Of a DNA stretch of 39,073 nt, positions 32,737 to 39,073 are shown in pieces; position 1 is the stretch's first letter, and every line of letters starts with the position of its first letter. The notes under the pieces are model-generated. The model searched no databases, was not told the DNA's origin, and was given only the letters and a program-made list of their open reading frames with translations. The translations under genes were made by a program, and so were the position numbers. This DNA is from Bryobacterales bacterium (GTDB lineage Bacteria > Acidobacteriota > Terriglobia > Bryobacterales > Bryobacteraceae). The stretch covers positions 1 through 39,073 of the forward strand of contig PLFE01000168.1 of assembly GCA_003136675.1 (NCBI GenBank), in the 5' to 3' direction.

Positions 32737-34293
32737 CTAACCTTTCAACACCGCCATCGCCGCATTCCTCCCATTCATCGCAATCACGCTACCCCCGGGA
32801 TGGGTACACGCGCCACAGAGAAAAACTCCCGGCATGGGCGTCTTCGCCCGCAGCCGGTTGCTCCACATATAAGGCGGAAGACAGGTGCCCTGAAAAATGT
32901 GACCACCAGTAAGCCCGACCTTCTCCTCAATATCGGGCGGCCCATAAACCTGCACCTGAACCGCCGCATCGGGAAGGTTGCTGCAAAAGCGTCCGATTGA
33001 TCCCAGCACCGCGTTCTTCACGTCATCACGGCGCGAGTCCCAATCACCGTCCACAAATTTGTACGGCACATACTGCGAAAACACGCTCATGCTGTGCATG
33101 CCGGGTGGCACCACGCTCGTATCGTGCACGCTCTGGAAATAAAGCTCGGTCCACAAGCGGTCCGCAATGCGCCCGTCCCTGGCCGCCGCGAAGCTCTCCT
33201 TCCATTCGGATTTCGACAGCGGCGTGTTGATCTGCCCGTGGTGATGCGTCTCCATGGCGCCCGGCCGTGCGCGGAAATTCGGAAGCTCGCGCATCAGAAT
33301 ATTCAGCTTCACCGTGCACCCTTCCATGGGCACGGCTTCCACCTGCGCGCGCCACCCGGAATCGGCGTCCTCTCCCAAAAGGCGCAAGGTCACGCGCGGG
33401 TCCGCATTCGAAATCACCACGCGCGCGCGAATCCTTTCGCCGCTTTCCAGTTCTACGCCTTCGCATGGAGTGATGCGGGCCACGCGCACTCCGGTCGCCA
33501 CCACGGCCCCGGCCTCGCGCGCGGCATCGCACAGCAGGAACGAAATCATCCCCATTCCGCCCTTCACATATCCCCAGGTGCCGGGCAATCCGCCTTGCCG
33601 CCCACACGCGTGATGGAAGCGGATGTACGCCGTCCCTTTATCAAACGGACTCGCATTCGTGCCAATCACGCCTTGGCCAAGATAGGCAATCTGCAGCCGT
33701 TCATCCTTGATGTACCGCTCCATCAACTCGGCCATCGACCAATCGAACAGCAGGCCGCGCGCATCTTCATCGTTGCCAAGGCGTTCTTCAATCTCTTCGC
33801 GCGTGGGCGGCTCGCCGATCCACATGTCGCGATCGCTATCCGGCCGGACCCTATCGCGCACGCGGCGAATCAGGTTCGTTAACTCACGCCAACCTTTCAC
33901 ATCGCCCGGAGACAAGCGCCGAATCTCCTCATCGCATTGGTCGCGGTCTTCATAGAGTTGCACGCTGGTTCCGTCTTCGAAGGGCACGAAGAGGCCGGCC
34001 AGCGCGGGTGTCCAGTCGAAGCCGCGCTCCACAAGCCCCAATTCGCGCACCACCAGCGGATGCAGGAGTCCCGCGAGGTAGGCGCACGGCGACATCAGTG
34101 CACCCGGAAACGGTTCTTCCAGAGTGCAGGCGCCGCCCACGCGCTCGTGAGCCTCCAGCACCAGCACTCGCTTGCCGGCGCGCGCCAGGTACGCGGCGCA
34201 CGTCAAACCGTTGTGACCCGCTCCTACGATCACAACATCCCAATCCTGCTGCGCCAGTTCCTGAAGCGGAGCGGGCAGACCGAGCACTCCCAT
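32737..34293 (-). CDS. CrtI/phytoene-desaturase-like FAD-dependent oxidoreductase
   Basis: Starting at ATG 34293, the protein has 518 residues. The N-terminal dinucleotide site is VVIVGAGHNGLTCAAYLARAG (GAGHNG at 24-29), with E47 in VLVLEAHERVGG. A second FAD segment is ARVVISNADPRVTLRLLG. The C-terminus AKTPMPGVFLCGACTHPGGSVIAMNGRNAAMAVLKG is a hallmark of the CrtI/retinol saturase-like group. These enzymes desaturate, isomerise or saturate polyenes; the substrate is unknown and no carotenoid genes are nearby. The gene diverges from fadN across 83 bp, and could act on lipids. Confidence 0.85.
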   Translation of the reverse strand: MGVLGLPAPLQELAQQDWDVVIVGAGHNGLTCAAYLARAGKRVLVLEAHERVGGACTLEEPFPGALMSPCAYLAGLLHPLVVRELGLVERGFDWTPALAGLFVPFEDGTSVQLYEDRDQCDEEIRRLSPGDVKGWRELTNLIRRVRDRVRPDSDRDMWIGEPPTREEIEERLGNDEDARGLLFDWSMAELMERYIKDERLQIAYLGQGVIGTNASPFDKGTAYIRFHHACGRQGGLPGTWGYVKGGMGMISFLLCDAAREAGAVVATGVRVARITPCEGVELESGERIRARVVISNADPRVTLRLLGEDADSGWRAQVEAVPMEGCTVKLNILMRELPNFRARPGAMETHHHGQINTPLSKSEWKESFAAARDGRIADRLWTELYFQSVHDTSVVPPGMHSMSVFSQYVPYKFVDGDWDSRRDDVKNAVLGSIGRFCSNLPDAAVQVQVYGPPDIEEKVGLTGGHIFQGTCLPPYMWSNRLRAKTPMPGVFLCGACTHPGGSVIAMNGRNAAMAVLKG

Positions 34294-34376
34294 TTTGTCG
34301 GCGGTTATTGATGGCACGTCTGTCCAGCATAACTGCACTGCGATAAACTTGTGGTTCGGAGCCCATTTTTTCCCAC

Positions 34377-36689
34377 ATGAATACGATCCGCCGCGTCGCG
34401 GTGCTGGGTGCTGGCACGATGGGGTCGCGCATAGCCGCGCACTTCGCGAACGCCGGAATTCCCGCAACCCTGCTCGATATCAACCTTGCCGCCGCTGCCA
34501 ACGGGCTGAAGAACGCCCAAAAATCCAAGCCTGCGGCGCTTTTCAAAGATTCCCTGGCAACCCTGATCACTCCCGGAAGGTTCGACGACGATCTCGGACG
34601 CGTGAAGGAATGCGACTGGGTGATCGAAGCGGTCACCGAAGACCTCGGCATCAAGCGCGCCCTCTGGGCGCGAGTCGAACGCGAGCGCAAGCCCGGCACC
34701 ATCGTCAGCACCAATACCAGCGGCATTCCTTTGCACTCCATCTCGGAAGAGTTCGGCGAAGAAATGAGGCGGCATTTCTGCGGGACGCACTTCTTCAATC
34801 CTCCGCGGTACCTGCATCTATGCGAGTTGATTCCGGGCCGCGACACCGACGCCGGGATTCTCAATTTTCTGCGGGAATTCTGCGATCGGCGGCTCGGGAA
34901 AGGCGTGGTGGATTGCAAGGACACGCCCAACTTCATCGGCAACCGCATCGGCAGTTTCGTCGGGGGGACCGTTCAGAAGCTGACCGTTGAAGGCGACTAC
35001 ACCATTGAAGAAGTCGACGCGCTTACCGGAAATTTGATCGGTCTTCCGAAATCCGGTAGTTACCGTCTGCTCGATATCGTCGGGCTGGATATCTGGGCGC
35101 ATGTTTCGCGGAATCTTTACGAAGGCGTGCCGGGCGATCCGTGGCGCGAGCGCTTCCTGTTACAGCCTTTCCTCAATACTCTGCTGGAGCGCAAGTGGCT
35201 CGGCGACAAGACCGGCCAGGGCTGCTACAAAAAGGTCGATAACAATGGAAAGCGCGAGTTCTGGGCGATCGATTGGAAGACCGTCGAATACCGCGCGCCC
35301 TCCAAGCCGCGCTTCGCCAGCGTTGAAGGCGCCAGGCTTCAGGAAGACCTGCGGGAACGTCTGCGGATGTTAGTCGCTTCTCCCGATCGTGCCGGTTGGT
35401 TCCTCTGGAAGATGTTCCGGGATACGCTGCTCTACTCCGCCGAAATGATCCCGGAGATTTCAGATCGCATCGTGGAAATCGATCGCGCCATGAAATGGGG
35501 CTATGCGAATACGCTCGGTCCGTTCGAGCTATGGGATGCGCTGGGGTTTGAGTCTACCGCGCGCCGCATGGAAAAGGATGGATGCGCGCTGCCCCCGTCC
35601 GTCGAGAAAATGCTATCGAGTGGCGCGGCCTCTTTCTACCAGCCGGCGGATGAGGGCCATAAGCCGCGCACCAGTTACTTCGACTTAGTCCATTCGAGTT
35701 ACGACATTCTGGAAGACCGGCCGGGTGTTATCGTACTTACCGATACCAAGCGGGCTCGCGGCGTCGTCAAGAAGAATTCAGGAGCGTCGTTGGTCGATAT
35801 CGGCGATGGCGTTCTTCTTTGCGAATTTCATTCCAAGATGAACGCCATGGGGGATGACATCATCGCCATGATCCAGCACGGTATCGCGGAAACCGAGAAG
35901 AACTTCACGGCGATGGTCATCGGCAACCAGGGTGAAAATTTCTCCGTCGGCGCCAACCTGATGCTGGTGCTTCTGGGCGCGCAGGAAGGCGAATGGGACG
36001 AGATCAATGCGGCCATCAATCGCTTTCAGAAATGCAGCATGGCCATCAAGTATGCGGCCAAGCCCGTGGTGGTTGCGCCTTTCGGCTACGCTTTCGGCGG
36101 CGGCTGTGAAGTGACCCTGCATGGAGCGCGCGTGCAGGCTTCGGCGGAAACGTACATCGGACTCGTGGAGGCCGGGGTGGGCCTGATTCCGGGCGGCGGC
36201 GGATGCAAGGAACTGATCACCCGCGGGATGGAGCCTCGCAAGGCTTTTGAACTGATCGGCATGGCCAAAGTAGCCACCAGCGCCGCGGAAGCCCGCGACC
36301 TTGGATTATTGCGGGATGGCGATCAAATCTCGATGAATCCCGAACGGTTGATTGGCGACGCCAAGGTTCTGGCTCTGTCTCTCGCCGCGACTTATGTGCA
36401 AGGATCGCCCAGAAGCGACGTGAAGGTTGGAGGAGAAGAGACTCTCGCCTTATTGAAGACCGGAGTCTGGACCATGCGCCAGGGCGAATATATCTCCGAT
36501 TACGACGTTGTGATCGGCGAGAAGCTGGCGTATGTGCTCAGCGGCGGCCGCGCGACCGGTGGAAGTGTTGTCTCCGAGCAGTATCTGCTCGACCTGGAGC
36601 GCGAAGCGTTTCTCAGCCTGTGCGGCCGCCGCGAAACACAGCAGCGTATCTCGCACATGCTGAAGACCGGCAAGCCACTACGGAATTAG
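34377..36689 (+). CDS. fadN: 3-hydroxyacyl-CoA dehydrogenase / enoyl-CoA hydratase (FadN type)
   Basis: The 770-residue fusion has the hydroxyacyl-CoA dehydrogenase first and the hydratase last, the order of Bacillus FadN and the reverse of E. coli FadB. The NAD site is RVAVLGAGTMGSRIAAHF (GAGTMG 11-16), followed by NTSGIPLHSI and HFFNPPRYLHLCELI with the catalytic His/Asn region. A second HAD half spans ~200-400. The crotonase part (~460-660) has the oxyanion loop GENFSVGANLML, FGGGCEVTLHGAR and GLVEAGVGLIPGGGG. It hydrates enoyl-CoA and oxidises the 3-hydroxyacyl-CoA in beta-oxidation. No clear Shine-Dalgarno precedes ATG 34377. The gene order fadN-fadA-fadE is that of the Bacillus fadNAE operon. 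Confidence 0.92.
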   Translation: MNTIRRVAVLGAGTMGSRIAAHFANAGIPATLLDINLAAAANGLKNAQKSKPAALFKDSLATLITPGRFDDDLGRVKECDWVIEAVTEDLGIKRALWARVERERKPGTIVSTNTSGIPLHSISEEFGEEMRRHFCGTHFFNPPRYLHLCELIPGRDTDAGILNFLREFCDRRLGKGVVDCKDTPNFIGNRIGSFVGGTVQKLTVEGDYTIEEVDALTGNLIGLPKSGSYRLLDIVGLDIWAHVSRNLYEGVPGDPWRERFLLQPFLNTLLERKWLGDKTGQGCYKKVDNNGKREFWAIDWKTVEYRAPSKPRFASVEGARLQEDLRERLRMLVASPDRAGWFLWKMFRDTLLYSAEMIPEISDRIVEIDRAMKWGYANTLGPFELWDALGFESTARRMEKDGCALPPSVEKMLSSGAASFYQPADEGHKPRTSYFDLVHSSYDILEDRPGVIVLTDTKRARGVVKKNSGASLVDIGDGVLLCEFHSKMNAMGDDIIAMIQHGIAETEKNFTAMVIGNQGENFSVGANLMLVLLGAQEGEWDEINAAINRFQKCSMAIKYAAKPVVVAPFGYAFGGGCEVTLHGARVQASAETYIGLVEAGVGLIPGGGGCKELITRGMEPRKAFELIGMAKVATSAAEARDLGLLRDGDQISMNPERLIGDAKVLALSLAATYVQGSPRSDVKVGGEETLALLKTGVWTMRQGEYISDYDVVIGEKLAYVLSGGRATGGSVVSEQYLLDLEREAFLSLCGRRETQQRISHMLKTGKPLRN

Positions 36690-36701
36690 GAGTCGTCCTT
36701 T

Positions 36702-37880
36702 ATGCAAGATGCCGTAATTATCGATTGTCTTCGCACCCCGGTCGGCAAAGCGCCGAAGGGTTCGCTGCGTCTCGTGCGGCCCGATGACATGGCCGCGGCG
36801 GTAGTTACCGCGTTGCTGGAAAAGTACCCGCAGGTTCCCAGGGATGAAATTGAAGATCTGATTCTCGGCTGCGCGATGCCGGAAGGCGAAGGGGGGAACA
36901 ACATGGCGCGAAACGTTGCGCTTCGCGCCGGCTTGCCCGACACGGTAACCGGCGTAACCATCAACCGTTACTGTTCCTCCGGGTTGCAGTCCATCGCCAT
37001 GGCGGCGGACCGCATTCGCGCCGGGGGAGCGCATATCATGCTGGCGGGCGGCAGTGAATCCATGAGCCTGATCCCGTTCGGGGGTACGAAGTTTATGCCC
37101 AACCCGTGGTTTGTCGATCACCGGCCGGAAGTCTACATGAACATGGGATTGACGGCGGAGACCATCCAACGCAAATGGAGCGTTTCCCGCGAGGATGCCG
37201 ATCAGTTCGCGCTCCGCAGCCATCAAAAGGCGCTGGCGGCGCAAGCGGCCGGACGATTCGATGAAGAGCTTGTCCCGGTGAACGTCGAGACGACCACGAT
37301 GAAGGGCACTCAGCCGCAGACAGCGACATCTACTTTCTCAAAAGACGAAGGTCCGCGCGCGGATACTTCCATCGAGGCATTATCCAAGCTGAAGGCCGCC
37401 TTTCACGCGCATGGAACGGTGACCGCCGGTAACTCGTCCCAAACCAGCGACGGCGCATCCATCGCACTCGTCATGTCCGGGCAGCGCGCGAAGGAACTGG
37501 GGTTAAAGCCGAAGGCGCGGTTCGTGAGCTTCGCGACGGGCGGAGTGCCGCCGGAGATTATGGGGATCGGTCCCGTAGTCGCGATTCCGAAAGCTCTGGC
37601 TCTCGCCGGACTTAAGCTCGATGATATCGGGGTGATCGAACTCAATGAAGCATTCGCGGTGCAGTCACTTGCTGTGATCCGCGAAGCCGGTCTGAACCCG
37701 GAAATCATCAATCCTAACGGAGGAGCCATCGCGCTGGGACACCCGCTGGGCTGTACCGGCGCTAAGCTGACCGCCACGATTTTGCGCGAAATGGAACGCG
37801 GCAACCATGCCTACGGATTGGTGACGATGTGCGTGGGCGGCGGCCAGGGCGCCGCCGGTATTCTGGAACGCTTGAACTAA
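36702..37880 (+). CDS. fadA: Acetyl-CoA C-acyltransferase (thiolase)
   Basis: The 392-residue thiolase begins MQDAVIIDCLRTPVGKAPKGSL. Its catalytic residues are C91 in NRYCSSGLQS, H347 in IALGHPLGCTGA, and C377 in VTMCVGGGQG, with LNEAFAVQSL for substrate binding. It cleaves 3-ketoacyl-CoA to acetyl-CoA and a shortened acyl-CoA, the last step of beta-oxidation. AGGAG lies 10 nt upstream of the ATG, 12 bp after fadN, so they form one operon. Length is normal. Confidence 0.94.
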   Translation: MQDAVIIDCLRTPVGKAPKGSLRLVRPDDMAAAVVTALLEKYPQVPRDEIEDLILGCAMPEGEGGNNMARNVALRAGLPDTVTGVTINRYCSSGLQSIAMAADRIRAGGAHIMLAGGSESMSLIPFGGTKFMPNPWFVDHRPEVYMNMGLTAETIQRKWSVSREDADQFALRSHQKALAAQAAGRFDEELVPVNVETTTMKGTQPQTATSTFSKDEGPRADTSIEALSKLKAAFHAHGTVTAGNSSQTSDGASIALVMSGQRAKELGLKPKARFVSFATGGVPPEIMGIGPVVAIPKALALAGLKLDDIGVIELNEAFAVQSLAVIREAGLNPEIINPNGGAIALGHPLGCTGAKLTATILREMERGNHAYGLVTMCVGGGQGAAGILERLN

Positions 37881-37895
37881 ATCAGAGGTATCTAC

Positions 37896-39073
37896 ATGGC
37901 CACAGCAACTGCAACTTATCCCAAGACCATAGGCGGCGGGTTTCTCATTGAAGACCGCTCGCCCGAGGAGGTCTATACTCCTGAGGATCTGACCTCCGAA
38001 CATAAGTCCATCGCGCGCACCGCGCAGGAGTTCTTCAAGATGGAAGTGGAGCCGCACGTTGAAGAGATCCAACACGGCAACCATGATCTGGCTGTCGCGG
38101 CGTTGAAGAAATCCGGGGAACTGGGCCTGCTCGCGATTATGACGCCGGAGAGATACGGCGGCATGGAACTCGATCTAGCCAGCGCGCTGGTGGTCGCCGA
38201 GGCCATCGCCGGAGACGGTTCCTACGCTGCGTGGCACGGCGCGCATGCGGGCATCGGAACTTTGCCCGTGCTTCTGTTCGGAACGGAACAGCAAAAGCAG
38301 AAGTATCTGACTAAGCTCTCGAGCGGTGAGTTCGTTGGCGCGTACTGCCTCACCGAGCCGCACTCGGGGTCCGATGCCCAGGCTCTCAAGACCACGGCCA
38401 AGCTGACCGAAGACGGCAAATTCTATGTGCTGAACGGCCAGAAGATGTGGATCACCAATGGAGCGAAGGCTGACCTGTTCACCATATTCGCGAAGATCGT
38501 CGATCCCGACGGCAGCGAACATCTTTCGGCGTTCCTCGTGGAAGCGGCGTTTGCCGGGGTATCCCATGGCCACGAAGAGAAGAAGATGGGCATCAAAGGT
38601 TCGTCCACCTGCGCCATCTATCTCGACAGCGTCAAGGTGCCCGTCGAGAATCTGCTCGGCGAAAAAGGACGCGGCCATATCATCGCGTTCAACATTCTGA
38701 ACCTCGGGCGCTTGAAACTGGGCCCCTTCGCGGTGGGCGGCGCAAAGCATGTGCTGGCGATTAGCGCCAGGTATGCCAAGGAGCGCAAGGCTTTTGGCAC
38801 CACCATTAGCGAGTTCGGAGTGATCCAGCATAAGCTGGCCGAGATGGCGATCAAGATCTACGCCACCGAATCCATCGTTTACCGCACGGTAGGCGCGATC
38901 GAGGCGCAGCTCGACAATTTCTCCTGGGAGCAGCCGGATGCCGCGCACCGCGAAATGAAGGCCGTCGAGGAATTCGCCGCCGAGTGCTCAATCGTCAAGG
39001 TCTACGCGTCAGAGATGCTGGACTACGTGGTGGATGAGGGCGTGCAAATCCACGGCGGGTACGGCTACCATCA
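37896..39073 (+). CDS. fadE: Acyl-CoA dehydrogenase, N-terminal part (3' end outside window)
   Basis: ATG 37896 opens a frame that runs past the window end (392 codons seen); AGAGG lies 9 nt upstream. The acyl-CoA dehydrogenase signatures are present: GAYCLTEPHSGSDAQALKTTA, GQKMWITNGAKAD for FAD and substrate, GIKGSSTCAIYLDSVKVP, and the end reads DEGVQIHGGYGYH, just before the region holding the conserved glutamate of many members. It performs the first oxidation of acyl-CoA to enoyl-CoA, passing electrons to ETF. As in Bacillus fadNAE it follows fadN and fadA. Such proteins often have ~590 residues, so about a third may lie outside. Confidence 0.92.
   Translation, partial: MATATATYPKTIGGGFLIEDRSPEEVYTPEDLTSEHKSIARTAQEFFKMEVEPHVEEIQHGNHDLAVAALKKSGELGLLAIMTPERYGGMELDLASALVVAEAIAGDGSYAAWHGAHAGIGTLPVLLFGTEQQKQKYLTKLSSGEFVGAYCLTEPHSGSDAQALKTTAKLTEDGKFYVLNGQKMWITNGAKADLFTIFAKIVDPDGSEHLSAFLVEAAFAGVSHGHEEKKMGIKGSSTCAIYLDSVKVPVENLLGEKGRGHIIAFNILNLGRLKLGPFAVGGAKHVLAISARYAKERKAFGTTISEFGVIQHKLAEMAIKIYATESIVYRTVGAIEAQLDNFSWEQPDAAHREMKAVEEFAAECSIVKVYASEMLDYVVDEGVQIHGGYGYH

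Overview
The window is a GC-rich stretch of bacterial chromosome. It looks most like an acidobacterium of the Solibacter/Bryobacter type. Signs of this are the DUF1501 protein, a soluble PQQ-type dehydrogenase paired with a diheme cytochrome c, a CarD regulator, several acidobacterial-style secreted proteins of unknown function and a Gram-negative lipid A operon (fabZ-lpxA-lpxI). This assignment comes from gene content only. I saw no tRNA, rRNA, CRISPR array, intact transposase or phage gene.

Layout. 1-4.2 kb: the end of a DUF1501 gene, a flippase-like membrane protein, and a cytochrome c/PQQ dehydrogenase pair. 4.3-6.9 kb: a tight operon of a PAPS-type sulfotransferase, an exported rhodanese and a VIT-type metal transporter. 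6.9-9.0 kb: fabZ-lpxA-lpxI on the minus strand. 9.0-14.1 kb: an M20 peptidase, a vapBC module with a visible operator, two overlapping heme-copper oxidase subunit III genes, and an ABC-2 exporter pair. 14.1-15.3 kb: carD and the only long non-coding stretch, which holds two good sigma70-type promoters. 15.0-29.0 kb is the most interesting part: a leader with a short ORF, a TSUP (TauE/SafE) transporter, a fused ATP sulfurylase/APS kinase that makes PAPS, a strong terminator-like hairpin, a stand-alone ketosynthase, an acyl carrier protein fused to a zinc ribbon, a 2728-residue PfaA-like synthase, and a PHP phosphoesterase. 29-32.7 kb: DinB-like and secreted proteins with relics of RelE/HigA-type toxin-antitoxin modules. 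32.7-39.1 kb: a CrtI-like oxidoreductase divergent from a fadN-fadA-fadE beta-oxidation operon cut by the window edge.

How the genes may work together. The synthase reads as two flavin TIM barrels (enoyl-reductase/nitronate monooxygenase fold), KS, AT, four ACPs and a two-part ketoreductase. This is the layout of bacterial secondary-lipid (PUFA-synthase-like) enzymes, but with the PfaD-like function fused and duplicated at the N-terminus and with no dehydratase, chain-length factor, thioesterase or phosphopantetheinyl transferase nearby. Two processes suggested here release 3',5'-ADP (PAP): PAPS use and phosphopantetheinylation of ACPs. A PHP enzyme directly downstream could remove it. That link, and the idea that the lipid product is sulfated, are inference.
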